A stretch of DNA of 64,000 bases, from NCBI GenBank assembly GCA_963573305.1, contig OY754338.1, positions 22,380,192 to 22,444,191 on the forward strand. The letters run 5' to 3'. Below the pieces are notes generated by a model. The model saw only the letters and a list, made by a program, of their open reading frames with translations, was not told where the DNA came from and made no database searches. Shown here one piece after another: positions 49,780 to 62,374 of the stretch. Position numbers and translations under genes: made by a program. Numbering within the stretch: position 1 is the stretch's first letter; the number at the start of each line of letters is the position of its first letter. This DNA comes from Pyrrhosoma nymphula. Its lineage: Eukaryota; Arthropoda; Insecta; Odonata; Coenagrionidae.

Positions 49780-50240
49780 TACTTAAAGTCGGGACCACAC
49801 TCCCTAATGCGTGTGCCCCGTGAAAAGGTTAGAGGTAAGAGGGGTAAGAGTGACTTGGGCCGTCGGGTCAGGCCGGAGCAGCGCCGCCTACAATGTTATT
49901 GAGCCGGGGATTCTGCAGGGAGGCGGAGGATTTGATGGGGGGGGGGGGGAGGTGGAGAGTGTGACGCAAGCGAATGAGGGAGAGATGGAGGGGTGAGAGC
50001 GGCAGAGCCCCCTCCCGGATTATTCGCGCGGCGATAAATCCCCGCCCCGCACTCCCCTCACAGACGAACGCCACGATCCACCCGGGATGGCGGCCGGGCG
50101 GCGGCGCGGTGGGGCGGCAAAACAAGCGATCCCGGTGTGCGGTGCGTGTTCAAAAAGCCGTGACACCGCTGCGTCGCGCTTCGCCAGCCTGGCCGGGAGC
50201 TCTCTCGCCGTTCATGTTCCTCACACGCGTCAGAAACCAT
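49780..50240. other. GC-rich island with a long G-tract
   Basis: A poly-G run of about a dozen bases lies near 49939-49950. Overlapping frames on both strands are low-complexity. Another promoter-type or GC-rich repeat island. Confidence 0.45.
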
Positions 50241-50244
50241 TCCC

Positions 50245-50635
50245 TAAGCGAGAATAAGACATTCAATCAAATCCCACGGTCACTATGATATTCCTGCAAT
50301 TATGCACCTCTCGCCGGCTGAATGAGGTACTCACATGGGATACAGTAATTGTGGTGCTTCCCCGTTCGATACTCGACGGTAAGTTGGTGGTGATTTCCAT
50401 CGTTCAGCGAAATACACAGACGACACAGTTCCACTATAAAGTTTTTAATAGAAAAACCAATTTAAACAACGCATAAAAAACTGAATATGTAGGTAGGTAC
50501 TGATGAAACCGAGTAGTGCATTAAAACTCTTAAATGGCAATGTGTTAATAATAATAATGTATCTATGGGTAACAGCCGAAGGCAATTATATTTTGATTTG
50601 ATTTCGAAGCCATTTGATATTTTGATGAACACACG
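50245..50635. other. AT-rich spacer
   Basis: Nothing recognised between the island and the SINE head. Confidence 0.35.
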
Positions 50636-50639
50636 CAAC

Positions 50640-50745
50640 CAAGCCCTGGGAGGTCAAAATCCTACCCAGGCGGGATTCGAACCCTCGTCCTTTGGTTCGG
50701 CAGGCGAGGACTTTAGCCCGCCCCTACCGGGGCCTACGTTTCATT
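50640..50745 (-). repeat. tRNA-derived SINE head
   Basis: Minus strand: a good box B, GGTTCGAATCCC (50672-50683), inside CGAGGGTTCGAATCCCGCC, preceded by GGGCGGGCTAAAGTCC as a weak box A. The acceptor stem is not formed, so a working tRNA is unlikely. Confidence 0.55.
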
Positions 50746-50859
50746 AGCTTTATTTCACTGAAAATAAATATGAAAGCGTGGAATTTCGAATAATCGTAAA
50801 AATATCGGAAGATATTTTTAAGATTTATATTTAATTTAAAAAGGAGATTATTCGAGAAA

Positions 50860-51572
50860 CAGAGTGTTTATTATAGATGCCTCATGTGTGACAACAAAAA
50901 AACCTGTTCTATATGTTTTAAAATTGAACAAGTGAATTTTATTAAATATCTTGGAATAACTCTTGATGAAAACCTTACATGGAAACTACATGTTGACAAA
51001 TTAAAATTGGAAATGATATCGATTCTAAGAAAATTTTTTATTTTAAGATATTTATGTCCCATAACAGTAGTTCGTTCTGTGTATTGTGCCATGGTTGAGT
51101 CTAGACTACAATATGGCATATCTTGCTGAGGAGGAGCCTACATGTCTAATATTAATCCTCTACAGATTGCCCAAAAAAAATCATAAGGGTGATATTTAGG
51201 CAGTCGAGAACTGAGCACTCGTTGCCCCTATTCCAAAAACTAAATGTTCTACCACTAAGGTATTTATTTGTATTTAAGGTGCTCAAGATATTTTACATTC
51301 GTGGGGGAAATAGAGCAAAACAAATTGAATATTCTGGTAAACTGAGGGCGAAAAAAGACATGTATCGATTAGGTTTTGGAACTGTTGTACCTAAACCCAA
51401 TAAAGAAGCCTTTAAACACACATATGCTTTCCTTGCCCCCAAATTGTTCTGTTCCATCCCGGCTGAGTTACTGAACCAAATGTCCACGTCTTTGTTTCTG
51501 TCAAAATTAAAAAAATGGCTCCTCTGCCAAGAGAGTGAAGACATCGAAAAATTGTTAAAAGTTGTTGTATAG
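50860..51572 (+). pseudogene. CR1/Jockey-group LINE, C-terminal part of RT
   Basis: Downstream of the RT catalytic core. The plus strand reads FIKYLGITLDENLTWKLHVD (family KYLG...D..L.W..H), SVYCAMVESRLQYGI, then a stop where the family has Trp (SC*GGAY), QIAQKKIIRVIF, PLFQKLNVLPLRYLFVFKVL and AFLAPKLFCSIPAELLNQM. The frame also shifts or breaks once after the stop. Only one nonsense change is obvious in about 230 codons, so this copy is fairly young. The 5' part with the catalytic motifs is missing, as usual for 5'-truncated LINE copies. Confidence 0.85.
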
Positions 51573-51905
51573 ACTTAGTGATTATTACTTTGTTATTTAT
51601 ACTGTATTGCCATTGAACTTAATCATCTTTTATTTGTATTGTTGTAAGTGAAAATTATTATAAATTATTTTACTCTGCTATAATTCCGCACACAATATGT
51701 ATTATCTCTAATTGTTTTTCTGTTATCAGGTTAAAAAAAAAATGATTATACATATGCACCAGCCGCTTCATGTTAATTAATGATGGTAACCCCAAAACAG
51801 GTTTACCTATGGGGTACCTAAATTCCACCTTATTGTTTTTTCAAATATTGTATATATATATATATACTTTGTTTACTTCACAAGTGGAATAAATATTATT
51901 ATACT
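51573..51905 (+). repeat. 3' UTR and tail of the CR1/Jockey-group LINE
   Basis: AT-rich sequence after the last stop, with a (TA)n run near 51850-51866 and an end reading GTGGAATAAATATTATTATA, an AATAAA followed by a short ATT-type tail. Such short repeat tails, rather than poly(A), are usual for CR1-like elements. Confidence 0.6.
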
Positions 51906-54900
51906 ATATCATGCATTAATGCCAAAGTCGGTTAAAGCTATTATCACGCACCAATGGCACTTCAATTATATCATCACACGAATTGCGAAAGTATCCTACT
52001 GAAGGAATGAGACATTATCGATATTTACTCTTCTTTAAGTTTATATTGTCGTTACGAGTCTTCTACTTCATATTCCTCGATATCCGAAGTAGTCGTACTA
52101 GACAAATAAAATCCGAGAATGAATTAGTAACTGCAGATACAGAAAACATTTATTAAGTGTATAATCTTTAGCATCTTATTTAAATATATGCCAATAAGTA
52201 TACAGTTGGCGTACTGCTGGAGGAAGGCCATACATAATTGGGTGCGCTGGCGCTTAATATATAATAGATGAGAGTATTTTATTGGTTAACATGAAGACTC
52301 TTGCGAGTCCTGCCTTCCACCTCACCCTTGCTAAATTGAACCATAAAAATCACTCTTTAATTTGTCTTTGTCTCACTCACTAACACAATTCAAATTTAAA
52401 TTTTAGTTATAAACATGAAGGCTGTAAAATATATGTTGACAGGTTGACAAAACAAAAAAGAACTACAGAAGCTAATCCTACTTAACATGCATACTTGCAA
52501 TTACTCGGGGCAAATTTAGAAAATTATAATACGCATGGAAAGTTAAACAATAATGTTAAAAGAAGGCATAAAAGCTTAATAATTATGCGTGAAAATCTCC
52601 ATTTAATTAAATAATGGTTAAAACGTTCGGTAAACCAGGTTATGCACACATGTAGGCTGAATGGAGTTAGTGAAGGACCAGAAACGAGTTTGCGACAAGA
52701 GTGCAATAAGCTCGCGTAGACAGAACATGGTTTGCATACTTCAGGTTCCGACAAGCACCAATCGGGTGCATTTCCTATGTTTGGTCAAGCTGAGAGAATG
52801 GACGGGAGTTGAATACAGAAGGGTAGCTTTGTGAGATAGGAGTAAAAATAGGCCGTGCTTAAAATCGGCGGTGCAATGCGACGAAGCGTATGCCAAAGAG
52901 GAGGGTATGGAAAGGACAGTGCCGGAGATATTAATTTCACAGATTCACCTTCCAAGCCTTAAGACCGAAAATTAATCATATTTTCCCAGTCTACCCTAAG
53001 AATAGTGACATTACAGGCTGCTACAATTCGGATGCTCACCTTCGCTCGCTTATCCCAGAAACATCAGAGCGTATGCAAAAAAATTAAGACATCGCGAAAC
53101 ATTTCGTTTAATTATTGTTAAGACATCGTCAAATGATTGGACGAAAAACTTCATCTTCCTTCCAAGAGAAAGTGTTCCAAACATTACGTAAGTTCACGCT
53201 TCGCATAACAGTGAAGAACGCAAGCATGTCAAGGGGAATGAGGCAACAACAAACGTTGGATTCCACTCAAAGGATGCATTGAATACAAACACAAACTGGC
53301 ATCGATTTCATTCGCCTACATTAACATGATAGCCCACGAGCCAGGTGGTACAAGGATATCAGTCAATGAAGTATTTTGAGACATAGGTAATAAAACAAGC
53401 GGACTCTCATTCACGACTGGATTTCTTTTTTAAACAAGAGACTAATTAACCGTCTTAATAATTTTCTACCGTTGATCCTAACGGCGCATACTGGGCGAGA
53501 AAAATTATTGTTGTTATTCAGCTAGTCGGTTGAATTTTCTAGAGAGACGTTTATACCTCACAAGCAGTCAAAATATGGCTAACAGAGTGGAAATTTCAAC
53601 GCATTGCATGAATTGTTAACTACGAAAAAGGAAGGCTTCCAAAAGAGCAAGAGAAAACTAATAAAATCTTCAATAGCCCACCAGCCTTTCTAAAAAACTG
53701 CAATAAATTGCAAGTACACATTTGAACTACTTTCCGTGCCCGGGGCAACTTCACCTCAAATGGGCAGGAGGCGACTTCGATAAGTGAAACGCGATAACTG
53801 GGGCAGTATCCCAAAACATGAATGCAACGTTACAGTCAAACGAAAGGTTTCCAAACGGAAACGGGAGGTTTTTTCCCTGCATTAAAATTGAATTTAACCA
53901 GTGTTCTGCCAATTACAGATGAAACCCTACCAAATCATAACTAACGCCGAGGCTTCTTATGATAAAATATTCCAATTCCGTAGAAGGCATTCAATAGTAT
54001 TACTACAATTCAAACTTTTTACATATTAAACACGCAAAAAATAAAACACTTGTTCTCACAATAGTAACACAATTCCGCAGGATTCAATTTCGTATTTATG
54101 TTATATCAAACGATAAATAAGACTTACATGAGACAGAAATGATACCGAAAAAACAAAGCGCATACAAATAAGACCAAAATGTACAACAACCGAAGTCCAA
54201 ATATTCATGATCGTGCATAACAAAATCCAACGACAAAGCAAAAATGAAGCCTAATCAAAAAACACAAATTAATTGTTATGCGACTGTCTTGCAGACGGAC
54301 GAAAGAAATAAACGAGATCTGATTACGGCACGGATTAGGGCATGGTTTCTAAACCCGGGGACGAAGGTTTGATCTCATAGACCGTAGCGTAGATCCCACA
54401 GAATTCTGAAATATTATGGTTCCATTCTAACGGCGACGATATGAATTTTGGAGCCACACTGATAAAACCCAGTTTTTAGTTATAGTCAATGGCTTACGAT
54501 GACAAGCCCTCTCTCTAACATCATACTACTATTAGTTCACACCATAACTAAATCTTTAAAAATTTGAGGGGCGGATCTAAGCACCATTACCTGGACTTCA
54601 TTATACCCAGTGATTGTGATAGATAGCACCGGTATCAAACTAATTGCTAAAAATTTGAAAAGACAAATTCAATTACGTACAATAAAGTTAATGATGAATT
54701 AAAAAAGACAAGGAAAACAAAATGGAATGGTTTAAGCTCCAACGACCTTCCAAAGGTCAGAAGGGAAGCCTCGAAAAATTTCCATTCGCACACTCAAAAC
54801 AGCCGTAAACCTGCAACAACTAACACTAAAACAGAATACCACAGGGCGTCGGTGACCGTATCGTTTACTTTTCTAGATGGGTGCCATGAGAAAAAAATAA

Positions 54901-54950
54901 AACTCGAGCAAGGATTGCGCTGCCTCATGGAAATGCTCATTCACTCGGTA
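51906..54950. other. AT-rich DNA, nothing recognised
   Basis: 3 kb with chance frames only. Possible terminal-exon look-alike on the minus strand at 52052-52097 was considered and rejected (see list). Confidence 0.4.
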
Positions 54951-55440
54951 TCAGAACTCTTCTGAGGAGCGGTGGGTGCATGCACCCGGAAATACTAGTC
55001 TTGAATACACATCAATGGAACACAGCCTCTCGTCGCCTTTGAAATCTTTGAGGAGGACGCGGAGGACGGGGGTTGGAGGATTGTAAGGAGCGTCGTCCCA
55101 CGGTGGAAGAAAAGGAGACGAGTTCGAGGGGGGTACAGGGAAGGGGGAGGGGATAACGCCCCCCTCATTCTTGAAGAGCGGGCGCACCCGATTACACACG
55201 TGCACTCAGCACAGACTTTCCAGACTCTCACACACATCGCTTACTTGACAGCGGACAGGACGTGAAGACGAGGAGGATGCAGCGAGAGACGGAGGGTGAG
55301 GCAGCTTGCCCTTAGGGAGGGATTCACCGGGGGGATTAAGGGAGCCCCTGCAGAGGCCGTCCTCATCTTCCCGTGGGGCCGTTCAAGTATTACGTAAAGC
55401 GATTTTAACCCCTCTTTTACCCCCCCCCCCCCCAAGCATG
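54951..55440. other. GC-rich island with C-tract
   Basis: CpG-containing, with overlapping low-complexity frames on both strands. Near 55421-55434 is a poly-C run. The end of the island (55380-55440) matches the repeat noted next. Confidence 0.45.
55378..55440 (-). repeat. Arthropod-type repeat end with G-tract
   Basis: The plus strand reads CCGTTCAAGTATTACGTAA, then a poly-C tract. Blocks of the type GGCCGTTCAAGTATTACGTAA followed by a G/C tract recur in arthropod interspersed repeats. Its partner end was not found. Confidence 0.4.
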
Positions 55441-55597
55441 TAAGACAACGCAAGAGTTCATGAACAGCGGTCCTCCAATCCCTCCCAATCTAACAAGTTG
55501 TCACAGATTTTTGAAAGCATGCGCATTAAACTTTTCGATGACCAACACTTTGATCAGCTTCGGCTACTCATGGAAATGCTAAGAAGAAGATATTACT

Positions 55598-55764
55598 GAG
55601 AAAATGAAAAACTAAGTTTTGAATACCACTTTTAAGATTTTATTGATACGACCCGGATTTGACACTTAAGTGTCATCTTCAGGTCTGCAGATGACATGAA
55701 GTGTCGAATCCCGGGTCGTGTCGATAAAATCTTAAAAGATATTCAAGTTATTTTTCATTTTCTC
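55598..55764. repeat. Hairpin element C (fold-back), 167 bp
   Basis: Outer stem GAGAAAATGAAAAA and its inverse; then AAGATTTTAT; inner stem CGACCCGG-type sequence and GACACTTAAGTGTC, itself a 14-bp palindrome. On the minus strand: CCTGAAGATGACACTT, then GTGTCAAATCCGGGTCGTA, then AATAAAATC. Shares motif order with hairpins A and B. Confidence 0.8.
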
Positions 55765-57015
55765 CGCGATGGATAAATACCATCAAATCACGCCTGAAAC
55801 TGTTTCCTCTGAGAAGTTATTGTGTTTATTTGTGATTGCTGGGCGGCGATGGATCAACTGTTTGCCGTGTGTCGACATGAAACAATTTAACAACTTGCAT
55901 TGCGCAGATCTACTTCCGCTACTGGCTAAAGCTCTTGGAGACGGTTTTATAAAACACATAGGAACAACTAAAGAATGTTCATTGACACAGTTTCAAAGAA
56001 AAGAAAGAATGATAAATTAATACATATATACTGCGACTACGCCGGTTATTACTATTCGATATTATTCGTGCTCAAACATAAAATGTAAAATTACGCGGCA
56101 TAGCAAAGCGCCGATGTGCCCACAGATTTAGATCCCATGCAATAGACGGAACACTAAGCTTGAAGTGCTCTCCACATTGAACCCACTTAAGGATCGGGAC
56201 TCGGGATCGAATGAAAAAAGGAACCATAATGTATTTACATGTTTCCTGAGTTCTCAATTTAAAATACTTTTAAATATATTCCCCAAAATACTTGCAAAGC
56301 TATTGCATTCGTTAGGTTATATTTTAAAATTGAACGGACGGCTTTGAATTTTTTATTTTAATTTTACCTACTGTTCCTTAGTTAAACATCTTTCTTTTGA
56401 ATGGCAGCGCGTAGGTATCTTCCAACAGATTTGACGGTTGTAAAAAAAGACATCTCACAATAACTATCGTTTTTTCTTACTTTGGAAATTCATATGCCTG
56501 TAAATCTACTTCCGAGTTATTCTAATTTAATTTTCGCGAAGTCACCATTCCAAAAATACAAATTCATAGGAACTGAACCAGGTATTCATACACTTCTATA
56601 TGTCACCCATGGACGATCACCTGCTATTGTTCATGGGAGACAGAACGAACTTCATCACCCAAAACTCATATTTATGTACTTTGGTTCCAAGTTAACAATT
56701 ACTGAAACTCAGGTTCCAAGTTGATAATTCGCCCGAATAACGATGTGGACACATTCAAGGGAGGAAAGCTTAGATGACGGAGTGAAGTAGGATTGTTATC
56801 TCTAAAAAGAACTACATATTAATATACAACACATACATTTTGGCTTCATTATAATTGCCTCGATAGCAGATGACAAAAAATCTAATAAATTACATTTTAG
56901 TGGAAGAGGATCAACGCAAAGGGCATTATAATGGTAATTACTTTAAAAAGAAAACGATATATTTAAAAGGCAAATACATAAATCGCAAAAGACTGAGATT
57001 CCAGCTCAGCCCCCA
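55765..57015. other. AT-rich spacer
   Basis: An 83-codon plus frame (55769-56020) is well composed (contains CLPCVDMKQFNNLHCADLLP) but no family is recognised. Otherwise nothing. Confidence 0.35.
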
Positions 57016-57023
57016 CCCCCAAC

Positions 57024-57912
57024 TAGAGATGAGCAAAAAATTCCGGTATTCGGTAGTACCGACCAGTATTTAAAATCGGTACTACCGACGGTACCGGTAC
57101 TAAAAATACCGGCATTTAGACAGCGTGACTCTTGCGTCAACTAACGGAACTAACTACGAAAATAATTTAGTGCTGATAATGCGTCAATTGCCGGGGCTAC
57201 ATACAGGCTGATTTTAGGCTTGTTTTTTTCGCAAGAATTGTGAACTCTCAGCATGTCATCTGCCAGCGACGTTTGGAATTTTTTTTCCAAAAATTATATT
57301 AACTTTGCAAATTGGAAGTTATGTGGAAAGAAGTGAACAGGAGGAGGCACAACAAATTTGAGGACTCATCTAAAAAATAAGCATTTTAATGCTTATCCGA
57401 GATTAGGTACGAAGACACCAAAATCAGCTTCTCCGGAACGTGAACCTCAGGTTGAGGATACAATTACAGTATAGGTATAATAACAAAATATTTACTCATG
57501 AAATTTAAGCGTTAGTGCGACCGCAAGGACTGATCACTATAACAGAGGATTTTACCTGACCACAACATTAAAATAATACCGATCGCTCTTCATGTGATAT
57601 CATTCCAAAAATGCGACGAGCGCAAACATATAGCGTAAAATAAAATGTATTTAGAGAATAGCCGATGTATATTCCCGAAGAGTGTTCATTAAAAATGCCG
57701 ACGGATGGAAATTTCTGTGCATCTATTTGGACTGATATTATATTTTGCCGGAATACCGGAAAATTAGGGTGAAGCGTATGTTAATTTGTAATTAATTAAA
57801 ATATTTGATAAATACCGGTACATTTTCGTCGGTACTACCGGGGAAATAGTATTACTGCTCTTTAATACACATTTAAAAATACCGGTACTTTTTTGAGTAC
57901 CGCCCATGCCTA
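57024..57912 (+). mobile_element. hAT element with a perfect 8-bp target duplication
   Basis: Flanked by CCCCCAAC on both sides (57016-57023 and 57913-57920). Ends TAGAGATGAGC and, inverted, TAGGCATGGGC, as in hAT elements (TAGRGNTGRGC-like). Both ends carry many copies of GGTACTACCG/ACCGGTA palindromic motifs, probable transposase-binding subterminal repeats. It holds a BED-finger remnant on the plus strand. Only 889 bp remain, so most of the transposase has been lost by internal deletion. Confidence 0.9.
57253..57474 (+). pseudogene. hAT transposase BED-type zinc finger remnant
   Basis: Starts with ATG and reads SDVWNFFSK, then FANWKLCGKK, a stop, then TGGGTTNLRTHLKNKHF. The BED finger (C-x2-C ... 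H-x3-5-H) of hAT transposases is recognisable: TTNLRTHLKNKH carries the two His; of the Cys pair one remains and the other position seems to be Trp. A stop codon splits the finger. The frame ends at TAG (57472-57474) after an acidic stretch; the catalytic domain is absent. It would have bound the element ends. Confidence 0.75.
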
Positions 57913-57920
57913 CCCCCAAC

Positions 57921-58955
57921 GTATCTATGATCCTTTGGGACAGGGGAAGTGTTTGAGCGGATCTGCTTTCTTCGTCCCAATTCATTTATGCCTACCAGGA
58001 AGGGCATTACACAAAAGGGCCCTAAGATTTCCGACCGGGTAGGCAAAAGGCTGTCTCTTCCTCGACAAGGAGCCATACGAATCCCCGCATTAGGTCAGTC
58101 GAGAATGAAATGATTCATCGGCCCAGTCTCATAATTGTGCCCGCATTAAACCAGACCCTTTGTCCGCTGTTCACCCTTTGTCCCACGGCGAATTCCGCCG
58201 CCCCCCCCCCCTTCCCCCAATTCCATCCTTCCCTCCGAGGATGTGTGTGGAGAGAGCACCAAAGCAAGCTCCGACACTCCCGACTTGAAAATTTTATCCC
58301 GCCAAAGGCAAACAAAAACCATTCAGCCCCGCAATGGCCACGGCCACAAAAAGAAACTTTTATGACCGCAAGCTACATTATTCAGTAACTAGCCGATAAC
58401 TGTGATAGCAATATCAAGATGAAACCACATTCCGCTAACACATTTCCCTAATTCACACTCCAGAAAACATGCTCAGGATCATTAAGATTTTCATGAATGA
58501 ACGTCTCTCCATTAAATTTCGATCATAATCTACCTGTGAGACGGATCTTGTTTCAGATCAACCATAAATGTATCTTGGAAAGAGAGTTGTAGCTTTTACG
58601 AACATTGTAGCTTGAATGACCCGTGACCCAGGTAACCTTGAATATAAATTCGCCTTGAGTCAAGGTCTCATATGGGGAATGATGTGAAAATGCGCACAAA
58701 ACAAATTGGCTTTCTATTTCAGATAAATAGTTTACTTTTATTTTATTATTTTATATATGTATTTATCTTATATTAAGGTTAGGTTTCATAATATCTGGTT
58801 AAATATTTTCCCGGTACAAAACCCAATACGTTCTCCTGTCGATAACGCCCGCGCCAACTAACCGACAGCTTTATGTAACTTACAAAACCCAATATCTCAG
58901 CATTAAGTTAACGTAAAGGTTATTTCACTAAGCGGTAACCGTCAACCAGACATTA
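57921..58955. other. Spacer with a C-tract
   Basis: Poly-C near 58200-58210 in a small GC-richer patch (58110-58390). No supported gene. Confidence 0.35.
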
Positions 58956-58959
58956 TAAA

Positions 58960-59040
58960 ACCGGGCCGTAGTGTGGTCAGCTCTGGAGAACCTGCCGTAA
59001 TTGAGAGGTGGGAATCCCACGCACGTAAACATAACTGCAT
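58960..59040 (+). repeat. Possible tRNA-derived SINE head
   Basis: CCGTAGTGTGGTCAGCTC resembles a tRNA 5' part with box A. About 35 bp later, GAGGTGGGAATCCC is a weak box B. The core TTC of a normal box B is absent, so the case is weak. Confidence 0.35.
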
Positions 59041-62000
59041 CTCAAGGCACTAAGGCCACTCTTTTAAGTGAGCTCTGAAGTCCAAACCCACAGCTATCCA
59101 CCGGAACGAACTAGTCACGTTAACCCATGGATCGCATGGGCAGAACCGGTCCCTCATGGGTAAGGACCGTCTTCCTTGATGTATTTTCGCTCACTACTTC
59201 ATGAAGTCGGGCTTCGGAATCCGCTCGGGGTCACGATTCAAATACTACTACAAATAAAGCAGCCGAGGATTGGATACCCATAAGATCACTAAAACACGAC
59301 TGGAGAAAACCGATAAATGCGCAATTGGAAATTTATTAAGAATACTGGGAAATACTATGGAATTAATACTAAGAAATTTTCCCGGTTTTATGACCACTCA
59401 ATCAGAGAGAGAACGCCTTTAATCAATATGATAAAGATTATATGAGATCGAAGCAGAACTGGGTGAATATAGGTATTTTTACAACTGCTTAGTAAACGTA
59501 ATTCGCGACTTGAAGTACAATAATTCATGCATTAAAACAAACACAGTACCCATTCGCACATATGCTTAGGTCAGTCATTTTTGAATGTCCGTTTCCGAAA
59601 ATAACTATCTATAGGCAGCGCCATAATCCATACATTTCCTTGCAACATCAACCTGGTTTAAAGTCAGCATTCTTAAACTAATAATGTGGGAGCAACAAAA
59701 AATTTACCATTTCTTTACTATTTTGTACTCTAATGCAGAGGAGCATCCATGAATGTGAACGAATATTAGAAAACTTTTAAAGGGGTCGTAAAGGAAGAAA
59801 TATCAATTACCAATTTGCAATCTGACCCGCCCTATATGGAAAAGGAATCACATCGCAAGAGATCTAATTGAATGAAATTATGACAGAAATCAATACTAAA
59901 GCTGCGATCACCCATCCCCTGAAATAAGTAATAAGTTAGAAAAATAGGGGCAAATAAAGACAAACAACACACACGCGAAAGGGTCATTCGCATATCAGCC
60001 GCAAAATATTCCCACTAGATGAAATCCTCCACGCACATACCCTTTACCAGAGATCAAGGGTCCAGAGGGAGAGTTAATGGAGATGGGGGGCAATGCAATA
60101 GATGGGATGTGGCGCCAGGAATTCCAAGGGCACGCCGACGGCACACCTCCTCTCTGGATCCGACAATGGGACCTCCCATCAGGAATGGATGACGCAACAT
60201 GAGGAATGGCGTAGGCGGAAGTGACGTTTCAATGGTGCCTTCGATTCAAATATCACGGCGAACGTGGAAAATGTAAGTCTCGCCATTCAATACCACGTGC
60301 GTACTACTCAACTGACGAGTGCACGATTCCAAGACTCGGTTGGTCGGCGAACCGAACTCGGTTGAATAAAAACATGAAATGAGCTCCTGGAATAACAACT
60401 CTTTGATGAATGAGGTAGAAAATTGAAAGGAACTGCATGAAAACGACCAGGAAATCTAAGAAATCACTCGGTGTAATCGTGCTAAAGGAAGTTGTGCTGC
60501 AAACTTAATGCTTCTCTTTCATATCAGCAAAGCTTAGAGAACAATTCCATATTTACTCCCATGGAATAAAGACAAAAAGCGCTCTAGAGCGTCAAGAAAT
60601 TGAGAAATGTGCGCACAACAAAATGCGCATCGTTACCCGTTGGATGAAGGTCATGACACGGATGATATGCAAACCTACACTGAACATTACCTGACAAGAT
60701 ACATACTATGTTTTTTTAAATTAAGTTTCGGACACACACTGTTATCGAGGATTTATCGTAAAGTAATTCAATGGAAATAAAATGTATGTTAAATATGTTA
60801 TATGTTAAATATGTAATAAAATGTAATGCTTGTATGAAATAATTGGAACCTTCTGACAAGCCATGTGGCTTAGAAGGACCTGACTTAAAATGCAATAAAG
60901 GCAATTATTTCTATAAAAAAATCTTTAAAGCACGAACTTGCTCCAGAAAAGTCAAGGCAGCACATATTAACAAACTTACAAAGGTCAGCGCGAGAGTTGC
61001 ACCCCTCCATGAACGATATTTTACCACCACATACTCTCCAGGGATTCGATGCATGGAGGTTAACTGGCAAGCGTTTAACTGACGAATCAAAACTAGTGTA
61101 CCTTTTAAATTACTATTGAAATAGATAAGTCACAAGCGCAATCAATCATTCAAGGTGACTTGCACATTTATATCTCAACTCGCAGGTTCCCAAAATATGC
61201 AGATGCTTCTTGATGCAAAGGTCAACAAATATTAAAAGGATACTGAACGAGCGGCGACCTCCAAAAAAACCATGCATTAGATAATGCCATCTCACATATA
61301 ATTCAGAGAAGAGGCATTCCACAGCTAGGCGTCTTACTCGAACATTTAATGTTGCATCGCAAGGCAAGTACATTTCGTCACATTCGCTGTTCTAAAATAA
61401 AAAGGTGCCTCCTAATAATTTCCATCCACGGAATTCCTCTTCCACAATTAAGTTTACAAAAATCACATTTAAACCTAAACCTTCTTTCCTGGACTATTCC
61501 ATCACAGGTACTTCTTTCTAAGGTATATTTCGAGAAGTTAATAGGGCAGAGGGAAATTTAAACCTATGCTTTTCGATAATCTGGACACCTAAATGGCATT
61601 TGGCCACGCGGTAAATTCTTTTGCAATCGGTACAAGTAGCATACTTACCCAAGAAACAAAATGCTTACGAGATGCTGGAGAACCGCAGTTTCTGTGCAAA
61701 GGGTGACTTTCAGGGATTATTGCACCCAAAAGCAATGATAAGGCTTAGCAGAAAACGAACTGGCATAGAAATGCGATAACAAAAAATATATTCATCAAAT
61801 TGCAAGCATAATTACGGTCGAGTTTCTATCACTCACGCAAGGTTCTCATTTGAATCCGTAATTAATTTACACGACATGAATATGAAGGAGGTATTCCTCG
61901 TAGGTTCTGACTATCGCAGTCACTATAAAGCCCCTCCTACCCTAACTTGGGCTCAATAAGAGCCCATCAACCTTCACACACATGCACCACCCCATCCTGT

Positions 62001-62370
62001 CTCCGGATCCCTTGCCCCGCGAGCCCATCCGTCCGAGCATCACTGTGACCCTCTGGGGACGAGTACACCTTAACAATAATACGAAGATAGGTCGCGCGCC
62101 TTCACCGGGAGAGTCTCGAGGTTACGCTAATGGTACTCAGCCCCGCCGCCGCGCCGGTAACGGCTTCCGTCATTTCCGCCCGCGGGATAACGACCCGAGA
62201 CTAGCGTGACCAATTCCCCACCACGACATATCGGGGCTGGCACAAACTTGAGCAATGCATCTACATAGTAATTACCTACCCTGTCAGCCACCTCTGGGGT
62301 GTGAGGAAGAGTTTTCACCAACATGTATACACTACACTATACATAAATATAGTTAAGATTTGATAACATA
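59041..62370. other. Spacer with small GC patches
   Basis: 60060-60370 and 61980-62230 are GC-richer. Near 60219 the run GCGGAAGTGACG resembles an ETS/CRE promoter composite; 60273 onward holds a GTAAGT donor-like string. 60335-60363 contains two copies of ACTCGGTTG. 60785-60820 holds a short TATGTTAAA repeat. No gene can be supported. Confidence 0.35.
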
Positions 62371-62374
62371 AAAT

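Noticed and set aside
52052..52097. Possible terminal exon on the minus strand (polypyrimidine tract, TAG, then TTSDIEEYEVEDS and a stop)
   Set aside because: The acceptor and acidic tail look good, but 14 codons with no upstream exon or known family are too little.
54330..54400. GGTTTGATCTC as a possible box B
   Set aside because: No box A at a suitable distance and a poor match to the consensus.
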